In this document: in pieces, positions 1-10,277 of the stretch
How the letters are laid out: every line of letters starts with the position of its first letter
Position numbering within the stretch: position 1 is the stretch's first letter
DNA from: Clarireedia homoeocarpa
Lineage: Eukaryota > Ascomycota > Leotiomycetes > Helotiales > Rutstroemiaceae
Length of the DNA stretch: 64,000 bases
Assembly (NCBI GenBank): GCA_001465935.1
Contig: LNKV01000037.1
Coordinates: 1-64,000 of the forward strand
Direction: 5' to 3'
Position numbers and translations under genes: made by a program
Notes under the pieces: generated by a model
What the model saw: only the letters and a program-made list of their open reading frames with translations
Told to the model about the DNA's origin: nothing
Databases searched by the model: none

Positions 1-651
1 AAAAGTGACGCCACTTCTAGAGAAGTGACAATTACGGCTTATATTTGGTTTCACAATTTAGGTGGCGGGACGTTTTTCTTATCGTTTGCTTGTACAGGAA
101 TGACGGAGTTGAATATGTAATTGAATGATCGATAATCGTATTCAGGTTCCACATAGTGTAGCATGTAAGGGCTATGTTTTCTGACTGTATAGTCGAAAAT
201 GTCTAGGTAGAGTCAAATATAACCGTGTTGTTAGACAATATTAAAAAATAAAAAGTTCGTAAAAAAAAGAAAGACGACCATAGATGCGATGAACATGCAG
301 TGTGACCTATACTACCTTTCGTCGGCATTTTTGAAAACCAGCACAGTATTAACCTATAAAGAACTGCTCAGAGCAATGTAGCTTTGTTTCAATAGGTTCA
401 CTAGACCAAAAACTAGAACAAAGAATCCCCCTCTATCAAAGAAATTCCCCTTTGTGTCCTACAACTGATTATTTTCTGAACAATGTACCAGATACATCTA
501 TATCCCGACCCACAGGGACATTATCCCCCGTTTCTCCATGTTCAACGGATATCTCCAACTTGTGGGTTTTTATTTTCCATACATGAGAGTAAAGTAATAC
601 CAAATCACATTACTTCTCAAAAGCATAGTAGTAGACTGTAGCAAACCCAAG
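1..651. other. intergenic, no gene seen
   Basis: AT-rich non-coding sequence upstream of the first gene. No reading frame, RNA gene or repeat is recognisable. The part next to 652 presumably holds that gene's promoter and leader. Confidence 0.6.
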
Positions 652-1854
652 ATGTCTTACCGCACCGTGGAAACCACGACCCTATTCAAGGTCTGTCAAC
701 ACGCCGAAGTAAAAATGGAAGTATGCGCTGTAATTCCACTAGACGCCAAATCTCGGCGGCGGAGCTCCTGGCAGTCGCAGCCATCTTCGAACGAATCCTA
801 CTTTGACGACGAATCAACATGTACAGCCACCAGCACCCGCGTCAATAACTTCCTGCGCACAGTCTCCTGGCCTGCATTCTTGCCCTCGTCCTCGTCTTCA
901 TCCAGAAAATCAAAAGACACACACGATCGCCAAATCCGCAACGAGAAGCCCCCTCGAAATTTGATCCAAGTTGAAGATCTCTGCAGTAACTGCAAACGAA
1001 AATCCACCGACGACTACCAAAAAGGCGCGCGAGCAGTCATCAGCGAGAGCGAACGTGCTCGCAAACTCCTCGAGCGTAAATTGAGGTTCCGTTGTGATAA
1101 ATGTGTTAAAGAAGGTAGGTATTCGCGTGATCGCTCGATGAACGATGGTTTTTGCTGCGAGTTCGGAAACGCGTTTTGGACTGCGCGTGGGTACGATTAT
1201 GCTCATTCTGCTGCAGTCCCTACGCAGGTGAGAACAAGAGCGCAGGCTCCTTCTCTGACTACTGTTGTTGATACAGGAATCAACGCTCCGTCAACGAACC
1301 ACTTGATTGCAACGGCAGATTGCGTTCGTAATCATGCTCGTGCATACAGTACTAACAGTATCAGCAGCACAACACCTTCATTGCAAGTCGCAACATACAC
1401 GCAAACACCCACTGCGCCCAGCAGCGATTTCCAGCCTGAATGGCGGCGCGCTAGCGACTTCTACTACCCCCCTATCGACGTCGAGCGCTGGAATTCCCAA
1501 GTCCCATGTGGAGCGTGGGGTACATATCCCTGCGCAAAAGATCCCGCGCCGTCGCGACCGCTGCCTGCTCTACCGGGGAAGAATAAGACGACGAACGGGA
1601 TACAAAGAAATGACGCTAAGGAAGGGGAAAGTTCGATGAGTACATCTTCGCGCGCAGTAAAATATCACACAGCTAATCTTACACCTTCTTCACGGACTGT
1701 AGGTGGTCTCCCACGTATACCGATTCGGGATAGCGAACCATCCGCACCACGTACCCGAACACGGACTCTAGACGCGGAGATAGCTAGCCTAGACAATCTT
1801 CTTACTCTGGAGATGGATTCATGGAAGCAACTTTCAAAGTCCCAACGCGAATGA
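652..1854 (+). CDS. hypothetical protein, Ser/Thr-rich with a small Cys-rich segment
   Basis: Uninterrupted 400-aa frame starting at AAGATG. I do not recognise the family. The N-terminal 100 residues are Ser/Arg-rich and probably disordered. Residues about 105-175 carry paired cysteines (CSNCKRKS, then FRCDKCVKEG about 40 residues later, then FCCEF), which could bind zinc but match no standard finger I know. The rest is Ser/Thr/Pro-rich with a short predicted helix at the C-terminus (TLDAEIASLDNLLTLEMDSW). No signal peptide or membrane segment is visible. An unbroken frame of this length with protein-like composition supports a real gene; function is unknown. Confidence 0.7.
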   Translation: MSYRTVETTTLFKVCQHAEVKMEVCAVIPLDAKSRRRSSWQSQPSSNESYFDDESTCTATSTRVNNFLRTVSWPAFLPSSSSSSRKSKDTHDRQIRNEKPPRNLIQVEDLCSNCKRKSTDDYQKGARAVISESERARKLLERKLRFRCDKCVKEGRYSRDRSMNDGFCCEFGNAFWTARGYDYAHSAAVPTQVRTRAQAPSLTTVVDTGINAPSTNHLIATADCVRNHARAYSTNSISSTTPSLQVATYTQTPTAPSSDFQPEWRRASDFYYPPIDVERWNSQVPCGAWGTYPCAKDPAPSRPLPALPGKNKTTNGIQRNDAKEGESSMSTSSRAVKYHTANLTPSSRTVGGLPRIPIRDSEPSAPRTRTRTLDAEIASLDNLLTLEMDSWKQLSKSQRE

Positions 1855-2685
1855 CATCGGTGCGTCCTTTTCCTTTTCTTCTCTGTTTCTTTTCCTTTCT
1901 ACTCATTCCTTGGTGGTGATTTAAGTAAGGAGTTAATAATACTACACGGCATTGGCGTCAAGGTCAAAACCATAGAACATCGGCGGCGTTTGGGTATACA
2001 CAAGTTCCCTTTTGGCGTTTAGGAATTTGGATATCTCAGCCGGCGTTGTATGTCCCATTGGCGTTCAAGGGGTATAGTATTGCATTCTCACATATATAAT
2101 ACTTAATACTTGATAGATGCAGACGGTATAGACAAATAATAAATAAAATATTGAAAAAGCACTTATAGCGCGATAAACTGTGATTTGTGTAGGACAGATG
2201 AGACGTGATGATATTGTTGACGTGAGACTGGCTTGCAGCTCAGTACGCTAGGTAATCAACAGCGGGATATAAAAATCAATTTTATTGGTCGAGCAAGATG
2301 CAGAGATCATGTCGACATACGTCAATATGCAGGGGCGAAGAAGTAGAATACAAGATTGTAACATTTTTGGGGAGTTGTTTCCTTAAAAATGTTGCGATAT
2401 TGTTTGTAGGAAAAAAGTACAATGGGATTAGAGAGAAAAAAACGCCTCGCACCTCAATTACTACCTCAGGTCTTACACCTTCGCAACGACTCCTTGACAT
2501 CAGACAACCCTTTCTTTCTCCGAGCCGTTTCTGGTTATGATTTTTCTTCCATTCCTTCATTGTGCTACTTACGTAGACTTCTGTAGGCTTCCCTGGTGCA
2601 TTATCGGGATTCCTTCACAGTATCTCCTGTTCTTGGTTTGCAGCACTTCGTTCCCCTTGCCAGCAGTGCGCAGCCTTTACTTGTC
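1855..2685. other. intergenic between convergent genes
   Basis: Lies between the 3' ends of the hypothetical gene and the MPO1-like gene, so it should contain both 3' UTRs. Short frames on both strands around 2280-2560 have no protein-like features. Nothing else seen. Confidence 0.5.
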
Positions 2686-3414
2686 TCAATGAGCCTTTCC
2701 ATTCTTAGCCGCTCCATTCGCTTTCGCCGCCTTCAACTTAGCGATTTCGCTCTCCACAGCGACGTTAATTCTCTTCTGCAATTCCGGTCTGTATCCAAAT
2801 TTGAAGAGTAATTCCATGAAGACGAAGAAAGGTGCCAGAACCAAAGCTTGTACGAGATTGTCCAGTAAAGCTGGAGCGCGCTTCTCATATGCGCCGTGTC
2901 CGACAAACTGCATGATCCACGAAACCACGAACACGGCCGCAGCTGCTTTGTTCGCCGATGAAACGTCCGCAGTGGTGGCGAGGAAATGGTTGGAGAATGC
3001 CGTCCAACCCATAATCAAAGGTACAGTGATAGTGCCAGCTACTGGCTCAAGGAGTACATAGAAACCGGAGTAGAGTATGGCTCCGATTGTGCTGAAATTC
3101 GGCGGAAGGCTCGGGTTTGTGAGCCATGATGGCAGAGGTACTATTGCGGGGGTGTTGGAGAGCTATCGTTCATAACATGTCAGCATGCAACCCCCAATAG
3201 TAGTCAAAGGCACCGTATGTTAGTAGAACGTACAAGAAAGATACTGGTAGCCAAAATTAATGGCACACATGTCATATGTATAGCTACATTGACAGGATTA
3301 TGGTGGTAAGCGCCATACTGTGCAAAATATTAGTCAGTTTCGCAGTTCATTTGGGTTGCTCGCAGATAAAAAGAGACATACAAAGGTAAGCTGCTTCTCG
3401 AGACTGAGGGACAT
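2686..3414 (-). CDS. MPO1: MPO1-like protein (DUF962), 2-hydroxy fatty acid dioxygenase
   Basis: Three exons, complement of 2686-3162, 3234-3317 and 3382-3414; both introns are phase 0 with GTATGT/GTACGT donors and CAG/TAG acceptors. The 197-aa product starts MSLSLEKQLTF, continues YGAYHHNPVNVAIHM and has several hydrophobic stretches, the signature of the DUF962/Mpo1 family. Yeast Mpo1 is an ER Fe(II)-dependent dioxygenase that shortens 2-hydroxy fatty acids from phytosphingosine breakdown (alpha-oxidation). The HH in YGAYHHN and the later H of FVGHGAYEKRAPAL are the conserved histidines expected to hold iron. Length is normal for the family. It is transcribed divergently from RPB7. The first exon is only 33 nt. 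Confidence 0.9.
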
Positions 3415-4663
3415 TTTGTTCGGCCGTTCTGATCCAAATGCTGCTGGACTCAATAATACAATACAAAGAGACCTACTGGAGGGAAGGCTCGAAATAATGG
3501 TATGATATGGTGAGATAATTCAAAGTCGTGGGACAATCATCGTTCGATCCTTTATCATTCATTCGACTGAAACACAGCGGTTCTTCTTCTTGTGCTTGGT
3601 GTGAGGAAGAGATGGAGAGATGGAGAGATGGAGAGATGGTGGGAGGAAAAGAGGAGGGGAGTAAAGGGTGTGAAATATGTCGACTCGGACAATCTTTCTA
3701 CCGTGTTTCCACCGGGGCAAGGTAAGGGAGTGTGTAGATGTTAGTGAGGACTTTACTTTGTAGTTGGCGAGGAATCCAAATATCAAAGCATGTGCAACCT
3801 CGGACCATCGGGGAAGGCGGTGGACTCTCAAGGAAACAGGAAAGCCTTGTCGTGCTGGTGAAATTTGGTGGTAGTGGGTGGTAGTGGGTGGTGTGAGAGC
3901 TTTGCCGGTGGTGGTGTCATGATTCGCTCCGATGCACGTGCGCTCGGTGGCTCGGTGGCTCGGTGGGCTGATTTTTGCTTAGTGATCAATTCTACCATGA
4001 GCCTGCGTTGAGATCATCCCTCCCAATTGACTACCAGGCGCGAGATTCTTTTGGGCCATCCCTCCGAATCGCGTATCCTCAACCTCGCTGTCGTCCTTAG
4101 ATTATTCCAGGATCTTTAATCATTGAAGATTCTCGCATCAAGCATCGACGAACCTTTGCGCATTCTCTGTTACGTCCCAGGGACTTGCCAAAGTGTCGCA
4201 TCTTTGCGATTCCATTCTTTTCCATCCAAAAAGTGTAGGTCTATACAACTAATTCCGGCGTCCAAGGCTTCGAAATCCGAACAAAGAAGGCAAAACTGAC
4301 GGCCCCAGAATCTTAACGGTGATACGACACTTCATCTGAGAATATTAGAGCAGTCTCATCGATCGAACCATCGCGATAATCTCTATGGGTCTTGCATAAC
4401 ATTGGGAACCAAGTGAGGATTGAGATTTGGTATTAGGGGAGCGCCGTCGAATCGCTGCGCACTATCTCGAAGACGAACATACCATACATATTAGCTTCTA
4501 CCACTCCTGACCATTTCATCCATCTATCTTTGCCTACCCTGCTTAAAGTGTTACGAGAGGCGATTGTCCTACCGCATTATAAAAGGGACGGTTATTCCTC
4601 TGAAGCAGCATAGATTCTGCAATTATACCCAATCGTCGCTACTGTTCTTACTCGAGCATCAAC
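3415..4663. promoter_or_regulatory. divergent promoter region MPO1-like / RPB7
   Basis: A 1.25-kb gap between two divergent start codons, so promoters and 5' UTRs of both genes must lie here. An 8-bp tandem repeat (gatggaga, about four copies) sits at 3611-3639, and GTGGTAGTGG repeats lie around 3870-3895. No other gene is supported. Confidence 0.6.
4578..4585 (+). promoter_or_regulatory. TATA-like element upstream of RPB7
   Basis: TATAAAAG lies 79 bp before the RPB7 start codon, a sensible core-promoter position. Assigned on sequence and position only. Confidence 0.4.
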
Positions 4664-5340
4664 ATGTTTTTCTTGTACAATTTAGAGCGTCAGGTCACCC
4701 TGCATCCATCGTACTTTGGCCGCAATATGCATGAGTTGGTGACCGGAAAGCTTTTAAAAGACGTCGAAGGTACATGCACTGGTTTATACTACATTATCAC
4801 AATCATGGATACCTTCAACATCTCCGAGGGAAGAATATTACCGGGGAGCGGCTTGGCCGAGTTCACAGTTGGATATCGTGCTGTAGTTTGGAGACCATTC
4901 AAGGGAGAGACCGTAAGAATTTTATGTTGTAGTCATTTTGATGTGCCCATCTCATGCCTTCTTCCTGCAGGTCGATGCTATAGTAACTTCGGTCAACTCC
5001 ATGGGATTTTTCGCAGATGCGGGACCTTTACCACTCTTCGTGTCAGCGCATGTAAGTAATCGAAGCTTCTCACTTCTCAACTGCCGCTAATTATCCACCA
5101 GCTTATTCCGCGCGACATTAAATTCGACGCAAATGCGACTCCCCCCCAATTTACCAACAACGAGGACTCTGTCATCGAGCCCGGAACTCACGTTCGCGTC
5201 AAATTGATTGGTACTAGACCAGAGGTTGGAGCAATGTTCGCCATTGGAAGCATCAAAGAGGATTATCTTGGGCAAGTTTTTCGGTCTATTTTGCTAGAGC
5301 TACTAGCTAACCACTATCCAGCTGCTTGCAAGCTTCATGA
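4664..5340 (+). CDS. RPB7: RNA polymerase II subunit RPB7
   Basis: Four exons: 4664-4912, 4971-5051, 5102-5271, 5322-5340; 172 aa. The protein begins MFFLYNLERQVTLHPSYFGR and ends with the S1/OB part (GTHVRVKLIGTRPEVGAMFA, IGSIKEDYLG), diagnostic for Rpb7. With Rpb4 it forms the detachable stalk of Pol II that binds nascent RNA and helps initiation and mRNA decay. Domains are an N-terminal RNP-like/tip part (about 1-80) and a C-terminal OB fold (about 80-172). The last intron begins GCAAGT and ends CAG with a GCTAAC branch site, so it is a GC-AG intron. Splicing there gives the expected short tail after DYLG, whereas reading through does not. Nuclear and essential. Confidence 0.95.
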
Positions 5341-6237
5341 GACGAAAACTGCTAGCAACAATAGTTGCACTTTGCTTGATATTTAAACACTCTAAGCCCT
5401 ACGCCCTGGTTCCTGGAGAATTAAATGGATCTAGAACGGGAAATGTTGTCATGGCTGGGAAGCTGGATACTACCGCGTTACCATTTACCAAATGCTTCGA
5501 AGGAGCAGTGGAGATTACCTTAAAATCACGACTTCCATGTTTGGGGCCACCCAAAAATTAATAAGTCAAAATTTATAGGTGGCTTGAGGTTATCCTCGCT
5601 TTCACTACGCTCGCGTTGCATTTGTGGTCGATGGGCGAACTTTGTGACATGTCAATTATATTCATCAATTTCAAGTTCCGGTCTAGATTACAGACGTTTT
5701 CCTTCTCGTGAAGTTACTATGTTACCACTATTTTGTAGGAGCTGGTATACTATCGCGATTAGGACAGTCTACTATCTACCTTAGTTGTGCCCTTTCGCTC
5801 TTAACCACCACAATAGCACATTTATTTTTGTCCTTTTCCCATTTTGCTATAATGTCTTAAGAGAAATCTCGTTCACAATCACCTCTTCTCGTAATTTATT
5901 ATTCCTTATCTCCTGAGAAGTCTGTTCAGTGATTGTTTTGTTCACACTCTTTCTAATTTCAGACAAACCATTCATCATATTGTTTCACTTCCAAGAACAG
6001 CTGTTTAGACTGCATATATTTCCTGTAGGATCAAGGTCAGACGGCTGGCCGTCAGTCATCACAACCTTTTTCCCCACATTCATTCAGGGGCGGTTGGGCT
6101 CATTTCAGCTAGTTCCTAGCAACCTCACGGTCATTCAGATCGTGAGTAATCTACTGAACAATTAGCAAGACTTCTCTTCTCAAAGACCTCTGCTCCCACA
6201 CTAGGCGCTTGCCAGCCACGGGAGCGTGGTCGACAAA
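5341..6237. other. intergenic, no gene seen
   Basis: Contains the RPB7 3' UTR and the upstream region of the next gene. Short frames (5337-5561, 5929-6165) lack any protein-like pattern. No repeat found. Confidence 0.5.
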
Positions 6238-7299
6238 ATGTCTCAACTACCTCCTCGCCTTCGATGCATTACGGAGCATGCAGGAACCGTTAAGGCAGGT
6301 GGGGAACACCATGATGTGGTTCGGTTTATTTCAGCCCCTTCAGGCCCAAAACCTACCGAACATCTTTCGGTCTTACGAAATCCTTATCATCGCCTAAGTC
6401 ATTGCGATGGATATCTCTCTCCTGCTCTTCACAACATCTCACCCACTTATGTGCGTCTCCTTGAACGAGACGCAAGAAGTTTGGCCGAAGCCGACTATGA
6501 ATGGGCCGAGTTTCTCAAACATGATGCCTCAACATTCACATTGGGTGTGGTCCAAAAACATGCCCAGATAAAGGTATGTGAAGCGATGCAGCTCATCAAT
6601 ATCAGCGAGTGTTTTCTAACAGCTCAAAAGCAAGAAAAGGTGAATGCTATTCGTAGACTGCAAGAAATGGACACAGCCGCCGAGCGTGGAGACTCGTACA
6701 GATACACTCCAGACTATGGCGATTACGGCGACTCGGACTCGGACGATGATGACGAGGATGCGTATGATCACCTGTCTGCTATCGATGGTCGCTCTTCCAG
6801 CACAAACACTTCGTCATCCAGCGTTGGAAGTTCCTCATATTTAGTCATGAAGTCAAGCACTAGGTTCTACAATATGCCTGAACTCTCAACTTCAAACCTC
6901 GCTTTATCGGTCGATGATAGATTTAGGGACTCTGGGGATCAAGAGCACAACACTCCTAGACAGTCAGATGAACTGAGAGGCATTGTTGGATCGTCGGGTA
7001 ACTTTTTACACTCATCGGATGTAGCATCGAGCTCCATGCTTGCTGAAACACAACTACCTTTGATCTATCCTGACTTGCCAATGCCGCCTTCCAACAGTGC
7101 ACTAGGCTGGAAAACTCCAAGATTCACTGGCGTCAACGATGAAAGTGGCGATTTGGCGCTTCAAACTCCTCAGTTCGCACTCGATCTCAATGAACGTCTA
7201 GATCGAGCTCTTTACGAATATAAAAACACCGCACTTTCACCAATCAAAGACGGCTCGCCTGTCTTGCGTGAGGCCTCCATTTTCCAGGAACGGGACTAA
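6238..7299 (+). CDS. hypothetical acidic/Ser-rich protein
   Basis: Start taken at ATG 6238 (ACAAAATG context); the frame is open slightly further upstream without an ATG. The product is 353 aa unspliced. A likely in-frame 57-nt intron at 6574-6630 (GTATGT donor, CTAAC branch, AAAAG acceptor) would give 334 aa and join QIK directly to QEKVNAIRRL. Residues about 60-145 look helical (PTYVRLLERDARSLAEADYE). A very acidic stretch follows (DSDSDDDDEDAYDH), then a Ser-rich tail. I do not recognise the family, and no signal peptide or membrane segment is visible. The acidic, low-complexity C-terminal half suggests a nuclear or scaffolding protein, but this is only inference. Confidence 0.65.
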   Translation: MSQLPPRLRCITEHAGTVKAGGEHHDVVRFISAPSGPKPTEHLSVLRNPYHRLSHCDGYLSPALHNISPTYVRLLERDARSLAEADYEWAEFLKHDASTFTLGVVQKHAQIKVCEAMQLINISECFLTAQKQEKVNAIRRLQEMDTAAERGDSYRYTPDYGDYGDSDSDDDDEDAYDHLSAIDGRSSSTNTSSSSVGSSSYLVMKSSTRFYNMPELSTSNLALSVDDRFRDSGDQEHNTPRQSDELRGIVGSSGNFLHSSDVASSSMLAETQLPLIYPDLPMPPSNSALGWKTPRFTGVNDESGDLALQTPQFALDLNERLDRALYEYKNTALSPIKDGSPVLREASIFQERD

Positions 7300-7923
7300 C
7301 GGCATCGTGCAAGATGAATCAGGAGAACAGGGGCGAGGTAAGCGAAATAATTTTTCTGATGCCTCCCACTTATCTCGAAACTGTAACATGAAAGACACTA
7401 CGAGAAAGTATTGTAGTGGGGCTGAACCTACGTCGGTTTTTTGCTCTTCCGTTCCGGGCTACTTCTGGGTACATATATAGTTGTAGCTTAGTTACTTTCA
7501 ATCGACATCCTCTTTTCTCCTGTCTTTTCTCCTCCTAGTACTCAGCTATAGTAGTGTGTTTACCGTGCACTTCGACGGCATACCCTTATCCCTTTTACAG
7601 TATCTTCCTGCCTGAAGGTATTTCGATAGAAAATTCCTCATTGGCACCCGATGGTTCATCACGTAGATGTAGAATCACGCAGATGTAGAAGGCGCACAAC
7701 TACTCAAGTTCACAATTTTATTTCTTAAGATTCAGGCTGTATTTCTGATTTCTATTCTTATTATATATATCTATCCTCTAAAGTCTCAACGTCGAAAGCA
7801 AACAAACTCGCGGAATTGTAAACTGCCCTTGAAAACCTTGCATTCTCGAAAACTGGTCTCGTTTCAAGAATATTAAACCCTTTAGACCTTTTGTAATACA
7901 ATTACTTTTCTCTATCCACGAAA
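7300..7923. other. intergenic between convergent genes
   Basis: 3' UTR space of the acidic protein (plus strand) and of the ART-like gene (minus strand). AT-rich; nothing else recognisable. Confidence 0.5.
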
Positions 7924-9054
7924 CTAAGGATTGTTGGCTATCCATGCTTGGAGCTCTAATGCAGAAAAGGGAAAAACCTTCATATCTCTAGCACCATTTT
8001 CGATTAGAAAGTCACAACCTTCCTCTTCCCCCGAAAAAACATACTGTACACAGGGGCCTGAATCATGCGACGGTCCTACTTTCAATAGGCATGACTCTGT
8101 AACCTGTTGCCACGAGCTCATCGCACGATAGACTCTTTCTGGTCCCCGTGAAATCGTGCCTATAGCTAACATAGCCTGTTGATACTTTCTTAGGTGCGGC
8201 GGCAGAGGCTTGTCGGTGCGACAGCGCCAAATCAACTCTTTCCACTCATCGTCAGGCCAGTAAATACGCTGAACATCGGGTTCAGAGAGGCTCTCTATTG
8301 CGGCATTTGGGATGCTCAGGCAAATGATGACAACGGACTCACAGTTTGCGCGGCGTTTTGCATATGCAGCATAGTACTCTGCGACTCTGGAGTCCGTCGA
8401 GAAATAAAAGAGAGAGCGTGTGGCACTGAAGTCACTAGGTGGCGAGCTTAGAAGTGTTTCGATGCGCTCCAATCTGCCAGAGTCGTCGAAAAGACCAGCA
8501 ATGCGACCCTGATCCTGAGCCCTGAACAACGTAATATGCCCCGGGGCATTGCGAGCAGCGATAGCGTTTGCTGATGTCCAGAAATCTCGACTAATGCCAG
8601 CCGTATGATGTTGTTGAATTCCGGAGGCGGAACGTGCATCCTGTCTGCTTGAAGACGATGAACCTGTAGTAATATTCAAACCAGCATGTCGTCCACTGTC
8701 CGTTCTTTCCGCTTGATTTCCGCTTGAACGACTGGCAGCTCGTTGCAGCTGCATTTCTCGCTCTCGCAAGGTCCTTTGAATCTCCTCGAGCCCAGCATAC
8801 CGCATCTCAATTGTGTCCTTCACCCAGTAGAGGCACGAGTGTGACAGGCGTAGATATTTGAAATGAGGATCCATGATGGCATCCTGTACCTCGGGATGAA
8901 CTCCACACCTTTCAAGGCACGCTCGCCACTCCTGATCGCTGTCATCTGCGGCATCGGTTTGGTTTTCGAAAGAGGCGAAAATGAAATCGTCGAATTCAAC
9001 TACTAATCCAAAACCATCATCGGGATCAGTTTCGCGACGAGGTCCGTTAGTAGG
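7924..9054 (-). CDS. ADP-ribosyltransferase-like protein, 5' end missing or unresolved
   Basis: Open frame of 376 codons on the minus strand. Upstream it is bounded by an in-frame TAG at 9057-9055 that could equally be a splice acceptor (a TAAC precedes it). The first ATG is at 8874, but the 60 codons before it are protein-like (WRACLERCGVHPEVQDAI), so the true start probably lies in an exon I cannot find. A coiled-coil-like stretch (EEIQRTLREREMQLQRAA) precedes a domain with ITLFRAQDQGR, then LFYFSTDSRVAEYYAAYAKR, then ESVVIICLSIPNAAI. An R, then an FxST with a following acidic/helical segment, then a hydrophobic strand is the layout of ADP-ribosyltransferase folds. This is a pattern match only; the catalytic acid is not identified. 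A tandem repeat lies just upstream and may have replaced the 5' end. Confidence 0.5.
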   Translation of the reverse strand, partial: PTNGPRRETDPDDGFGLVVEFDDFIFASFENQTDAADDSDQEWRACLERCGVHPEVQDAIMDPHFKYLRLSHSCLYWVKDTIEMRYAGLEEIQRTLREREMQLQRAASRSSGNQAERTDSGRHAGLNITTGSSSSSRQDARSASGIQQHHTAGISRDFWTSANAIAARNAPGHITLFRAQDQGRIAGLFDDSGRLERIETLLSSPPSDFSATRSLFYFSTDSRVAEYYAAYAKRRANCESVVIICLSIPNAAIESLSEPDVQRIYWPDDEWKELIWRCRTDKPLPPHLRKYQQAMLAIGTISRGPERVYRAMSSWQQVTESCLLKVGPSHDSGPCVQYVFSGEEEGCDFLIENGARDMKVFPFSALELQAWIANNP

Positions 9055-9184
9055 CTAGTTATCCCATGTTGTCCATAGCTCACTGGTTCTTGCTTCAGAG
9101 AGACCAACATAAAGAAGAGTCTCATATGAGATAAGTAAAACGGGAATCATGGATATACGTAGTCTGGCACAGGGCGATGGCTCA

Positions 9185-9475
9185 CAAAGCTGTATGATAT
9201 GGTTTAAAATATGAGGAATATGATAATCAGATATGTAAGTTTTCAATGTCCAGATTACACTTGAACAATCAAACATATATATTCTCAATGTCCAGATTAC
9301 ACTTGAACAATCAAACATATATATTCTCAATGTCCAGATTTCGCTTGAACAATCAAACATATATATTCTCAATGTCCAGATTTCGCTTGAACAATCAAAT
9401 ATATATTTTCAATATCCAGATTTCACTTGAACAATCAGAAATCCGAAGTTAGTCAGAGTGATAAGCTAGTATGTA
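9185..9475 (+). repeat. dispersed repeat, copy 1, with five 42-bp tandem units
   Basis: Units start at about 9241, 9283, 9325, 9367 and 9408, each beginning TCAATGTCCAGATT and containing CTTGAACAATCAAACATAT; the first two are nearly identical and the last two slightly shorter. The right edge, GAAATCCGAAGTTAGTC, recurs in related sequences at 43.7 kb (opposite strand) and 54.1 kb, so this is one copy of a dispersed family whose inner unit has been amplified. Confidence 0.8.
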
Positions 9476-10277
9476 CTAGTTGAGAAAAATCCTACTAGAA
9501 TTCCTAAATTAACAATAACTAATAACAAAAATAGCTTTAATATCTTATTGATTTCTCTAATAGTTACTTTTGTTATATTTATCAATACAATCAACCGTAT
9601 TAACAGAGAGTTTATTTTATTAGTAGTTTATATATCTATATTAATACTTCTACTTGAAATACAAGTATTGATATTGCTATTGCTGGGACCATTAGTACGG
9701 ATTTAGTGGTAGTACCTATAGAGGACCAGACTTAGATGAACATCGGAAGCAAGCTTATGGGTTCATAGAACCATATTGAGGTAACCTACGGATCAAGCCA
9801 GCTACTAGCTTGAGGAATGCCTACATAAGGCCACTCCTTCCCACTGTATATAGCTCAGTAGAACAGTTGAATCAAGCTCAGTTTGCTTTATTATTGAGGA
9901 AATCCATTTCGAGGCCTACAGGCACTATTCTTTGTGTCAACCTACTGTACCCACAACAGTTTTATTTTGCAGGACATCACAGTGCCTTGTACTAAATATT
10001 ACAATCGTAAATCTCTTGCCAAGATTGATTCCATGCAACATAAAAATTTCGAGTGTATTTCAGATATCTTTATAGAAGTAATCATGACCAAGGTACTGAG
10101 CAAATAGATACGCAGCCCAATCTACTAACACCACATCTTGTCCATACTTGTATACACAATAAATCTCTCTTTCCAAGAGACGCACACGAGTTAGATCTGA
10201 CCCTACCCAGCAAAAGATCCACAACCCAAAGAAACTATCATCTTTCTTCATTCCATTCCTCTTTCTCTTTCCTCTCT
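9476..10277. other. AT-rich non-coding stretch
   Basis: Very AT-rich from 9480 to 9680, more balanced afterwards. No frame with recognisable protein features. The composition resembles a RIP-mutated repeat, but I cannot name an element. The end near 10200-10277 is CT-rich and adjoins the stop of the large minus-strand gene. Confidence 0.4.

Noticed and set aside
9055..9452. Repetitive frames on both strands across the 42-bp repeat
   Set aside because: The unit is a multiple of three, so frames stay open by chance; the peptides are just the repeat translated.
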